A DNA stretch of 64,000 nucleotides from an uncultured Gammaproteobacteria bacterium. GTDB taxonomy: Bacteria; Pseudomonadota; Gammaproteobacteria; HK1. Made by a program: the position numbers and the translations under genes. This document shows, in pieces, positions 1 through 7,075 of the stretch. How positions within the stretch are numbered: position 1 is the stretch's first letter; the number at the start of each line of letters is the position of its first letter. The DNA lies in contig OY282353.1 in the NCBI GenBank assembly GCA_958295465.1, positions 2,161,001-2,225,000 of the forward strand, written 5' to 3'. The notes below the pieces were generated by a model, which was not told the origin of the DNA, made no database searches, and worked only from the letters and a program-made list of their open reading frames with translations.

Positions 1-19
1 CTGCCCCGGAGACACCGCC

Positions 20-292
20 ATGAACGCCACCACCTTCGACACCCTCAAGACCACCCGCGACCTCGAAGCGGCCGGAATCGAACGCCGGCACGCGGAAGCC
101 ATCGCCGAAGGGATGCGCGATGCCGCCATCGCCGACCGTGACGAATTCGCCACCAAAGCCGACCTCGCCGGCCTCGAAGCACGCATCGACGCCAGGCTCG
201 AAGCCCTCGAAGGGCGCATGTACCGCGCCTTGTGGATTCAGGGCGGGGCCATCGTCGCGATCCTCACCGCCCTTCGATTTCTGCCGATCTGA
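20..292 (+). CDS. DUF1640-like small coiled-coil membrane protein
   Basis: The 90-residue protein opens with a segment about a residue pattern LK-x-R-x-LE-x-AGI and continues with TKADLAGLEARI, which is the pattern of the bacterial DUF1640 family. A charged helix rich in A, E, R and D (residues 15-65) should form a coiled coil, and residues 70-88 (WIQGGAIVAILTALRFL) form one C-terminal membrane segment. The function of the family in bacteria is not established. GGAG lies 8 bases before the ATG. It stands about 90 bases ahead of the ABC permease pair and need not be part of that operon. Confidence 0.7.
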   Translation: MNATTFDTLKTTRDLEAAGIERRHAEAIAEGMRDAAIADRDEFATKADLAGLEARIDARLEALEGRMYRALWIQGGAIVAILTALRFLPI

Positions 293-380
293 CCCGTATC
301 CGGCCGGGACCACCGCACCCGCCCGCTGATTCGCATGGAATCCGGACGCTGAGGGACCAGGGAACCGACGAACCACCCCA

Positions 381-1673
381 ATGGCCGCCACCTCCATCGA
401 CATGTCCACCACCGCGACGGGCGAGCTGCTCACGGCCGACGGCCGGCCGCTGAAGGAGAGCCTCCAGCGCTCGTTGCGCCGCCGCAAGCTCACCGCCCTG
501 GCGCTGGTGGCCCCGGCCGTGGTGTTCCTGTTCGTGCTCTTCGGCATGCCGGTCATCTACCTGATGACCTGGAGCGTCGACGACACCCAGGTCAACAACG
601 CCCTGCCCCGGACCTTCGCCGCCTACCAGCAATGGGACGGCGAGGAGCTGCCCTCCGAGCCGCTCTACGAGGCGATGTTCAAGGACGTCGCCGAGGCCAG
701 CGGGATCCAGATCGGGCGCGCGAGCACGCGCATGAACTACGCGAAGTCCAAGTGGAAGAGCCTGATGAAGAAGACGAAGCGCCAGGTCAAGGCGCTTCTC
801 GGCACGGACCCGGACTTCGCCGGCCCCTACAAGGAGGCGCTCATCGGGATCGACAAGCGGTGGGAGGACATCTCGTTCTGGCATTCCCTCGGGATCATGA
901 AGGACCCGTACACCCTGGGGTACTACCTGAACTCCTTCGACTTGCAGTACGGCTTCGGGAAGGAAGTGGTCCAGCAACCCGAAAACCGCCGCATCTACAA
1001 GACCCTCTGGATGCGCACGCTGATGATCAGCGTGATCGTCACCCTGGCCTGCCTGGCCCTCGGCTACCCGGTCGCGCACCTGCTGGCGACCCTGCCGTTG
1101 CGCTACTCCAACCTCCTCATGATCTGCGTGCTGATGCCGTTCTGGACGTCGCTGCTGGTGCGCATCGTGGCGTGGATGATCATGTTGCAGCAGGAGGGGG
1201 TGATCAACGACACCCTGGTGTGGCTGCGCCTGGTCGGTGACGAGAGCCGGTGGCAAATGATGTACAACTTCACCGGCACCATCATCGTCATGACCCAGAT
1301 CCTGCTGCCCTTCATGATCCTCCCGGTCTACAGCGTGATGAAGGGCATCTCGCCCGCCTACATGAAGGCCGCCCAGAACCTGGGCGCGCCACCGGCGATC
1401 GCCTTCCTCCGCGTGTACGTGCCGCAGAGCCTGCCGGGGGTCGGGGCGGGCGTGATCCTCGTGTTCATCGTCGCCATCGGGTATTTCATCACCCCCGAGC
1501 TGGTCGGCGGCAAGGACGGGCAGATGATCGGCAACTACATCGCCTACCATCTGAAGTCGAGCCTCAACTGGGGGCTGGCCTCGGCGATGGGTGTGATCCT
1601 GCTCACCGCGATCCTGATCCTCTACTGGGTCTACGACCGGGTGGTGGGCATCGACAACATGAAGATGGGCTGA
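381..1673 (+). CDS. ABC transporter permease, PotB/PotH type
   Basis: Inner-membrane permease of a spermidine/putrescine-type ABC importer. The first membrane helix lies near residues 35-60. It is followed by an unusually long periplasmic stretch of about 150 residues, then a block of five helices that carries the permease cytoplasmic loop (AAQNLGAPPAIAFLRVYVP, an EAA---G type loop that contacts the ATPase). At 430 residues it is longer than E. coli PotB because of that insertion. It is followed after 2 bases by the second permease. The ATPase and the binding protein are not in the window and may lie upstream of position 1, so the substrate (polyamine, or another small cation) is inferred from family only. 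Confidence 0.85.
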   Translation: MAATSIDMSTTATGELLTADGRPLKESLQRSLRRRKLTALALVAPAVVFLFVLFGMPVIYLMTWSVDDTQVNNALPRTFAAYQQWDGEELPSEPLYEAMFKDVAEASGIQIGRASTRMNYAKSKWKSLMKKTKRQVKALLGTDPDFAGPYKEALIGIDKRWEDISFWHSLGIMKDPYTLGYYLNSFDLQYGFGKEVVQQPENRRIYKTLWMRTLMISVIVTLACLALGYPVAHLLATLPLRYSNLLMICVLMPFWTSLLVRIVAWMIMLQQEGVINDTLVWLRLVGDESRWQMMYNFTGTIIVMTQILLPFMILPVYSVMKGISPAYMKAAQNLGAPPAIAFLRVYVPQSLPGVGAGVILVFIVAIGYFITPELVGGKDGQMIGNYIAYHLKSSLNWGLASAMGVILLTAILILYWVYDRVVGIDNMKMG

Positions 1674-1675
1674 CG

Positions 1676-2563
1676 ATGGCGCTTCCCGCGTACTACACCA
1701 CCGGCCAGCGCGTCTGGCACCGGACCTACGTGGTCTACTGCGCGCTCGTGCTGTTCTTCCTGGTGATGCCGCTCATCGCGGTCATTCCCCTGTCGTTCAC
1801 CGCCGCCCCCTTCCTCGACTTCACCCCCGGCATGCTGCGGCTCGACCCGGAAGCCTTCTCGGTGCGGTGGTACAAGCTCATGGTGGGGGACTGCTCGGCC
1901 GCCGACGTCATTACGACGGTGTGCAGCGACAAGTGGAAGATCGGCGCCGTCAACAGCCTGATCATCGCGACCATCGCCACGGTGCTGGCCACCGCCATCG
2001 GCACCCTGGCCGCGCTGGGGCTCAGCCGCTCCCATCTGGCGGGCCGGCGCCTGATCATGGCGTTCCTGATCTCGCCGCTGATCGTGCCGCTGATCATCAC
2101 CGCGGCCGGCATGTTCCTGTTCTACGCCAAGCTCAAGCTCGTGGCGAGCTTCGCCGGCGTCATCCTGGCGCATACCGTGCTCGGGCTGCCGTTCGTGGTG
2201 ATCACGGTGACCGCGACGCTGATCGGGTTCGACTACTCGCTGACGCGCGCGGCGCAGAGCCTGGGCGGGAGTCCGGCGTACAACTTCTTCAAGGTCCAGC
2301 TCCCGCTGATTGCGCCGGGGGTCATCTCGGGCGCGCTCTTCGCCTTCATCACCTCCTTCGACGAGGTGGTCATCATCCTGTTCCTGGGCGGGGCGGAGCA
2401 GCTCACCCTGCCGAGGCAGATGTGGGCGGGCATTCGCCAGGAGATCAGTCCGACGATCCTCGCGGTGGCTACGGTGCTGGTGGTCCTCTCCATCCTGCTG
2501 CTGACCACCGTCGAGCTGCTGCGCCGGCGCTCCGAGCGGCTGCGCGGCCTGACCCCGGCGTAG
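1676..2563 (+). CDS. ABC transporter permease, PotC/PotI type
   Basis: Second permease subunit of the same importer, 295 residues. Start chosen at the ATG two bases after the upstream stop codon; the open frame continues further upstream but overlaps the first permease. Six hydrophobic helices are visible, and the loop RAAQSLGGSPAYNFFKVQLP is the EAA---G contact for the ATPase. A cysteine pair (CSAADVITTVC) sits in the periplasmic loop after the first helix. Together with the preceding gene it would form the heterodimeric channel. A strong inverted repeat follows the stop codon, so these two genes look like the end of the operon. Confidence 0.85.
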   Translation: MALPAYYTTGQRVWHRTYVVYCALVLFFLVMPLIAVIPLSFTAAPFLDFTPGMLRLDPEAFSVRWYKLMVGDCSAADVITTVCSDKWKIGAVNSLIIATIATVLATAIGTLAALGLSRSHLAGRRLIMAFLISPLIVPLIITAAGMFLFYAKLKLVASFAGVILAHTVLGLPFVVITVTATLIGFDYSLTRAAQSLGGSPAYNFFKVQLPLIAPGVISGALFAFITSFDEVVIILFLGGAEQLTLPRQMWAGIRQEISPTILAVATVLVVLSILLLTTVELLRRRSERLRGLTPA

Positions 2564-2577
2564 GGACGTCCGCCGGC

Positions 2578-2606
2578 GCATCGTCCGGATCGTGTCCGAA
2601 CGATGC
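2578..2606 (+). terminator. hairpin after the permease operon
   Basis: Arms GCATCGTCCGGA and TCCGAACGATGC are complementary at 11 of 12 positions around a 5-base loop, 14 bases after the stop codon of the second permease. There is no T tract, so this may be a Rho-assisted or RNA-protecting hairpin rather than a classic intrinsic terminator. Confidence 0.5.
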
Positions 2607-2754
2607 GGCGAGCCGCCTGGGCCTCGCGGGGCGGGCAGGCGGTCCGGAATCGACGCGAGAGCATCCGGCGCGGCGCTTCCGGGCGGCGCTGCTCCCGCGC
2701 CCGATCCGGCGCGGCGCTCCCGGATAGCATGATCCCCGCTCCGATCCGACGCCG

Positions 2755-3786
2755 TTGTGCTTCCGGCTTTCGAAAGGAGGCCCTGGCATCAAGAACGCGG
2801 CACTACAGATCGCGCTGATCATCCTCGGCGTGCCGTTGCTCGCCATCGCGCTGATCCAGGGCCATACCCTCTACGTGGAATTCACCCGGCCGCCTCCCCC
2901 CTGGCCGCCGCCCGAACGGGTCCAGTTCCCGGCGCATCACCGGTGGGCGAAGAAAGCGCTCGCGAAGTTCGCGGCGCTGCCGCCGCCCGGACGCGCGGCC
3001 CTGCGAGCCGGGATCGAACGCACGCTGCAGCCCGTTCCGCAATGGCTGGCGGCGCTCGACCGGCGGCCGGTGGCGGTGCTGTGCGTGGGGGAAAACCATG
3101 ACCCCTACCTGCGCCGCTTTCTTGCCGACCGGCTGTTCGCGACGCTCGAGGCGGACGTCCTGCTGATCGAGGCCACGGCCCGCGAGGCCGCGCGGATACG
3201 CCGCCGGGCCGAGTCGGGAGATGACCCGGTCATGCTGCTCGGGGCCGACATCGCAAGGCTCCTGCGCAGCGCGCTCGCGGCCAATCCCGCCCTCGAAATC
3301 GACGGCATCGAGGAACGGCCCGAACAGCGCTCCGCGCGCCGCGGGGGGGAACACGGCTCGCGCGAAGGCTCGATCGAGGCGAACTTCCGGGCGCGGTATC
3401 GGCCGGGGCGCCGTCACGTCGTGCTGTACGGCGCGTTCCATTGCTCCCACCGCGGCGGCTGGCTCTTCCAGCGCCTGCGCCGGCAGCCGCCCCCCGGTGC
3501 ACCGGCCGGAGCACTGGTCAACCTGCGGGTCGCCTGGGAGCATCTCGAACCTCCGTTCGAGGCGTTCACGTACTTCCTCGACGAGCTCGGCTTCCCGCCC
3601 GGGGATTTCGTGATCGCGGACCCCGGAGCGCTCCCGGCCGAGATCGCCGACTGGTTCCCCTTCCTGAGCGCGAACGAGCTCCGCGCCTTCGGCGCGATCG
3701 CGGTCTTCCGGTTTCATTCGCCCTCCACCGTTCTTCGTCGCCCGAGCCACCAGCCGGGGTATCGGGGAGCCGAGAGGTCGGAGTGA
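2755..3786 (+). CDS. membrane-anchored TraB/Tiki/ChaN-superfamily protein
   Basis: An N-terminal hydrophobic helix (LQIALIILGVPLLAIALIQG) precedes a globular domain. The domain has the marks of the TraB/PrgY/Tiki/ChaN superfamily: GENHD in the first strand, LIEAT a helix later, and YGAFHCSHRGGWLFQRLR as the second glycine-histidine motif. Members are predicted metal-dependent hydrolases or haem-binding proteins; the exact role here is unknown. The coordinates start at a TTG without a Shine-Dalgarno sequence. A perfect AAAGGAGG at 2773-2780 lies inside this reading frame, 7 bases before an in-frame ATC at 2788, which may be the real (rare) start. A fragment similar to the GGWLFQ segment recurs near 30860. 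Confidence 0.6.
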   Translation: MCFRLSKGGPGIKNAALQIALIILGVPLLAIALIQGHTLYVEFTRPPPPWPPPERVQFPAHHRWAKKALAKFAALPPPGRAALRAGIERTLQPVPQWLAALDRRPVAVLCVGENHDPYLRRFLADRLFATLEADVLLIEATAREAARIRRRAESGDDPVMLLGADIARLLRSALAANPALEIDGIEERPEQRSARRGGEHGSREGSIEANFRARYRPGRRHVVLYGAFHCSHRGGWLFQRLRRQPPPGAPAGALVNLRVAWEHLEPPFEAFTYFLDELGFPPGDFVIADPGALPAEIADWFPFLSANELRAFGAIAVFRFHSPSTVLRRPSHQPGYRGAERSE

Positions 3787-3820
3787 TACGGCGGATGAGG
3801 CCGCGGGCCGGTACGAGCGG

Positions 3821-4225
3821 CTACCCGGCGGCGAAGACCTCGATCGGGATCGGAAGTCCCGGGGCTCTCGCCAGCCGGCTGTCGGTGGTCAGAAGCGGGC
3901 CGCCCATGATCTCCGCCAACGTCACGTACGCGGCGTCGTATGCCGTGAGGTTGGCGCGCCACGCCCAGATCCGTTGCAGCAGCGGTTCATGGCGATGCCG
4001 CCGGAGATCGAGTCCGTTCAAGCTCTGCGCGGCCACCGCCACGCGCTCGGGAGCCACGATCCCGGCTCTCAGGTAGCGACGGAATACGTTGAGAACTTCG
4101 AGATCGACCAGCTCGGGGCTGTGCAGGAAAATCCGCGGGTCGGAAAGGCGTTGACGGATCCGCGACCCCGTTCGTGTGCCGAGAAGGAGCTCGATGACCG
4201 CGGAGGCGTCCAGGACGACAATCAC
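3821..4225 (-). CDS. PIN-domain toxin, VapC family
   Basis: A 134-residue PIN-domain ribonuclease. The first acidic residue is in VLDASAVIELLLG, the ELVDLEVLNVFR helix carries the conserved E, LTAYDAAYVTLAE carries the third acidic residue, and LLTTDSRLA the last. It starts 6 bases after the stop of the antitoxin gene, so the two are co-transcribed. VapC toxins cleave tRNA or rRNA and are held inactive by the antitoxin; the target here is unknown. Confidence 0.88.
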   Translation of the reverse strand: MIVVLDASAVIELLLGTRTGSRIRQRLSDPRIFLHSPELVDLEVLNVFRRYLRAGIVAPERVAVAAQSLNGLDLRRHRHEPLLQRIWAWRANLTAYDAAYVTLAEIMGGPLLTTDSRLARAPGLPIPIEVFAAG

Positions 4226-4231
4226 GCTGAT

Positions 4232-4462
4232 TCAGCTTCGGCGCCGTTCCTCCCGCAGGACCTCGGCGGGAGAAGGATCGAGCTCGATCGGCGGCAGCTC
4301 GGCAATGCGCGCGAACACCTCTTCCCGGGTGGGGCGTGACAGTGACCGTTCGATCTCGCGCAGCACGTAATCCGACATGGACATGCCGGTGATCGCCGCA
4401 CGGGACTTCAACCGGCGGTGAAGGTCATCGGGGACGTTGCGGATCTGGAGCATCTTCGACAT
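4232..4462 (-). CDS. FitA/VapB-type antitoxin (ribbon-helix-helix)
   Basis: A 76-residue antitoxin for the downstream PIN toxin. The N-terminus MLQIRNVPDDLHRRLKSRAA followed by GMSMSDYVLREIE is the RHH DNA-binding fold typical of FitA and plant-stability StbC antitoxins. The acidic, proline-containing C-terminus (residues 45-75) should wrap the toxin. ATG at 4462 is used; a second in-frame ATG at 4453 is possible. The protein should repress its own promoter just upstream. Confidence 0.85.
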   Translation of the reverse strand: MSKMLQIRNVPDDLHRRLKSRAAITGMSMSDYVLREIERSLSRPTREEVFARIAELPPIELDPSPAEVLREERRRS

Positions 4463-4468
4463 GGCGGG

Positions 4469-4497
4469 AGAATGAATTCATGTGGATAACATGTCAA
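4469..4497 (-). promoter_or_regulatory. predicted promoter of the vapBC-like pair
   Basis: On the minus strand a perfect TTGACA (4497-4492) is followed after 17 bases by CATTCT (4474-4469), a weak -10 match, just before the antitoxin start. An imperfect inverted repeat around ACATGT/CATGTG overlaps the spacer and could be the antitoxin operator. This is read from sequence only. Confidence 0.4.
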
Positions 4498-4689
4498 GAT
4501 GAGGATGACCCTCGCGCGATGGCATTTCGCCGGTGCACGGCTCGGCATCCACCAGGGGTTCGGGATCGGCGGAATGCACCAGCGGTCCGTCGGGTACGCC
4601 AGAGCGGCCTTTATGAAGTGGATACAGTGATGAAGTCGAGGTAATTCTCCCGGTGAACGGTCAGGAACGCGCTGTCGGGGCAGGCTTGA

Positions 4690-4839
4690 CGCCAGCGGCC
4701 CTCCTCCACGTGCACATGGCCCTCGGCCGATGTCGTCTCGACGAGCACATCCTCCGGCTCGAAGATGCGGGTCTCGCCGCCGGCGACTTTGCCGGACGAC
4801 CCTCCGCCGGTGGACGCGATATCGACCGCGAACGTCCGC
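4690..4839 (-). pseudogene. ileS fragment 1 (C-terminal region relic)
   Basis: On the minus strand this stretch matches the intact ileS (about 31560-31930): the bases for EPEDVLVETTSAEG are preserved, followed by a diverged EEGG segment. The low-complexity insertion found in the intact gene is absent, so the fragment jumps from the TVD strand straight to the EDVLVE segment. No open frame spans it. The remaining bases between 4470 and 4690 and between 4973 and 5048 contain no gene I can recognise. Confidence 0.7.
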
Positions 4840-4972
4840 GAGGCAATCTACCATGCACTCTTCCAGAAGCCGCTGAGCACACTTGGCAGCCGTCCAAAGA
4901 GGCAGGTGCGACGATGGTGGGCCAAGACCAGGCTTCGGCGTCTCCGTACCGAAGTCGAGAATGAACCGCCCC
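4840..4972 (+). pseudogene. relic of the 3' end of the HTH-NTPase gene
   Basis: Translated on the plus strand, this gives RPKRQVRRWWAKTRLRRL preceded by KPLSTL. That aligns with HPKWQVRRWAKAMLRHL preceded by EPLRTL at the C-terminus of the 1361-residue protein encoded at 7076-11161. Base-level similarity is also evident (PKxQVRRW region). It follows ileS fragment 1 directly, the same order and orientation as ileS fragment 2 and the intact gene, which points to a duplicated unit whose middle was deleted. Confidence 0.65.
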
Positions 4973-5048
4973 GGAAACCCCGGAGACCGTTTTCCAGTGC
5001 ACGATGCGAGGCCGTAGCGGTCCTGCCCGCCCCCGTCCGCCGCATCGG

Positions 5049-6590
5049 TCAGCCTCCCGCTCCCGGTCCCGGCCTCCCGTCCACCAGCCCGCCGAGGAGG
5101 TCGGCGAACGGGCCGATCTCCCGGCGCACGCTCGCAGCTTCGAGAGCCGCCATGTATTCGTCGCGCCGCTCGACCGGGATGATGGCCCACGGCCAGCCGG
5201 CCGCCGCCAGCATCACGTTCATCAGGAACCGGCCGATGCGCCCGTTGCCGTCCGGGTAAGGATGGACGTGGACGAACAGGAAGTGCCCGAGCACGACACG
5301 AACGGAAGGCTCCGGTTCATCGCGCAGAAGATCGAAGAACGCCGGCATCGCGTCACGGACCGCGGGCGGACTCGGCGGCACGTGCATCGAACGCTGGATG
5401 TAGACGGGGGTGTTGCGGTATCCGGCAAGGTCGGCCGGGCGCGCAAGACCCGTGGCCACGCTGGGGGCGAACATCTCCCGGTACCAGATCCGGTGGTCTT
5501 CTTCGGCGACCGTTCCGGGGTTCTCGCCTTCGGCCACTCGGCGGACGCTGCCGCGCACGGCCTGGTACGCCTGCCAGTAGCCACGGGCAGCGAGCGCGTC
5601 GCGATGCGCCCGATCTTCCTCGTTGCGGTCGGGGTTCCAGGCCCCACCGCGCACCCGCTCGATCAGGGCCGGGCTGACGCGATACCCCTCGATGGAGAGC
5701 GAGTGCCAGGCATCCGTGACGTAGACCTCCTCGATCCCTTCGAGAACCGCGTCGACGTCGCTCCGGCGCCCGGGCAGAGCGGGAAAGCGGTCGAGGACAG
5801 GGCCGCGCATGGCGTCCCACATCAGGCGTATGCGCTGCACCAGGGGGGATACGTCCCGGCGGAAGGACAGGGCGGGGGCCGGCGCTTCAAAGGGATCGCA
5901 TTCGCGCACGGTGAAGCCGGCGGTGCGCATCGTGTCCACGATCTCGTTCGCGATCCGCTCCCGGCCGATGCCGCGAAAGGCGGCGGCCAGCCGCCCGGCA
6001 ACCGTGCTGTGTCCGCCGTCGAGGAGTCGGCGCAGCAGGTCCGAGGCATCGGGCACGAGAGCGAGCGCCGTCCGTGCATCGACCGGATTCTGTTGGAAGT
6101 ACCGGGCCGGGCACGCGATCAGCGCGGCGGGCAGGCTGAATGCGCGCATCCCGTCCAGCGCCACGACGTCCTCGGCATCGGGCAGTGCGGCACGAACTTC
6201 GAGCAGGGACGTCCCGTGGAGCAAGGCGGTGACCCGGTTGCGTCCCTTGGGCGCGCGCACGAGAAGCTGACCTGGAACGGTGCGGTTGCCCGCGTGAAGC
6301 GTGAGGGACTGTTCCGGCGACAGGCACCATCGCGCACCGAAGCGGGTGCGCAGGTACGCGGCGCAGAAGCTCCGGAACGAGGCATACCACGCGGTGCTGT
6401 CGCCGGTGCTCCGATCCGGCGAGACGGCGACGTACCATCCCTTCATGACCGGTTGCAGGAAGCCGTGCCTGACGAGCCGCTCGCGGTGCGTGCGCGGGAG
6501 GTCGGCGGCGCGGATGGCGACGACGCCACGCTCCTGGAGCAAGTGCAGGGCGTTCAGGGAACGGGCCAGTTTCTCTGAAGGCGCCGTCAT
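5049..6590 (-). CDS. Fic-domain protein with AbiEi-like N-terminus
   Basis: A 513-residue protein. Residues 1-60 resemble the winged-helix N-terminus of AbiEi-type antitoxins (a WYVAVSP turn follows the helices). The C-terminal Fic domain has the full active-site motif HPYPDGNGRIGR at 443-454, with catalytic His443. An inhibitory motif of the S-x-x-x-E-G type is visible at 297-302 (SLSIEG), so this is a class II Fic enzyme with an internal inhibitory helix. Fic enzymes usually transfer AMP to target hydroxyls. The gene stands alone between two ileS fragments, in a region rich in toxin-antitoxin genes. The target is unknown. Confidence 0.88.
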   Translation of the reverse strand: MTAPSEKLARSLNALHLLQERGVVAIRAADLPRTHRERLVRHGFLQPVMKGWYVAVSPDRSTGDSTAWYASFRSFCAAYLRTRFGARWCLSPEQSLTLHAGNRTVPGQLLVRAPKGRNRVTALLHGTSLLEVRAALPDAEDVVALDGMRAFSLPAALIACPARYFQQNPVDARTALALVPDASDLLRRLLDGGHSTVAGRLAAAFRGIGRERIANEIVDTMRTAGFTVRECDPFEAPAPALSFRRDVSPLVQRIRLMWDAMRGPVLDRFPALPGRRSDVDAVLEGIEEVYVTDAWHSLSIEGYRVSPALIERVRGGAWNPDRNEEDRAHRDALAARGYWQAYQAVRGSVRRVAEGENPGTVAEEDHRIWYREMFAPSVATGLARPADLAGYRNTPVYIQRSMHVPPSPPAVRDAMPAFFDLLRDEPEPSVRVVLGHFLFVHVHPYPDGNGRIGRFLMNVMLAAAGWPWAIIPVERRDEYMAALEAASVRREIGPFADLLGGLVDGRPGPGAGG

Positions 6591-6740
6591 CCCGCGGCTC
6601 CCGTTAGCTTATCGTGACGTACCGATTTTAGCTTGTTCGGCAGGAAAACCGGGCGGGTCGGTGGGCAGGAAACTGACAGGTCAGGGCCAGCCGCCGGCCA
6701 CCGGGTGGGACAAACGCAGGGTACGACGTGAAGACGAAGC

Positions 6741-6945
6741 GCTATAGCGCCTCGGTCAGCGTCGTGTCCAGGCCCACCAGCCAGCCGCCCTCCTCCGCGC
6801 ACGCATAGCCCTCGGCAGAGGTCGTCTCCACAAGCACGTCCTCCAGCTCGAAGGTCAGGGTCTCGCCGCCGGCTTCGCCGGGCGACCCTCCGCCGGTGGA
6901 CGCGAACGTCCGCATGGCCGCCACCGCTCCTGCGCCGGTGTATTT
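6741..6945 (-). pseudogene. ileS fragment 2 (C-terminal region relic)
   Basis: The minus-strand frame gives FELEDVLVETTSAEGYACAE then EEGGWLVGLDTTLTEAL and a stop codon. The intact ileS has FEPEDVLVETTSAEG, EEGGWLVGLDTALTEAL at the same point. Upstream, GAGAVAAMRTFAS matches DAGAVAAA...GRTFTV of the intact protein, but the serine/glutamate-rich repeat between them is missing. The stop replaces the codon after TEAL. It has no start signal and I take it as a relic. The flanks 6591-6740 and 6946-7033 hold no recognisable gene. Confidence 0.75.
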
Positions 6946-7033
6946 CCGGAGCGAAGGCCGGTGCGTGCTTCTCAACCTGCGAATGGCTTGGGGACATCAT
7001 CGGATCGGTGATTGACAATTCCAAAATAAACAG

Positions 7034-7073
7034 ACCATAATGGTTCATCAATCATGTGAAACACCATAAAGGT
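7034..7073 (+). promoter_or_regulatory. pair of ACCAT-type palindromes before the HTH-NTPase gene
   Basis: ACCATAATGGT (7034-7044, perfect arms) and ACCATAAAGGT (7063-7073) are 29 bases apart, the second ending 2 bases before the ATG. MqsA-type regulators bind short palindromes of the form ACC..GGT upstream of their own genes. The adjacent gene begins with an MqsA-like HTH, so self-repression is a natural inference. Confidence 0.55.
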
Positions 7074-7075
7074 CC

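Noticed and set aside
5004-6578. Plus-strand frame opposite fic
   Set aside because: The minus-strand frame has the full Fic motif and inhibitory motif. The other is a shadow.
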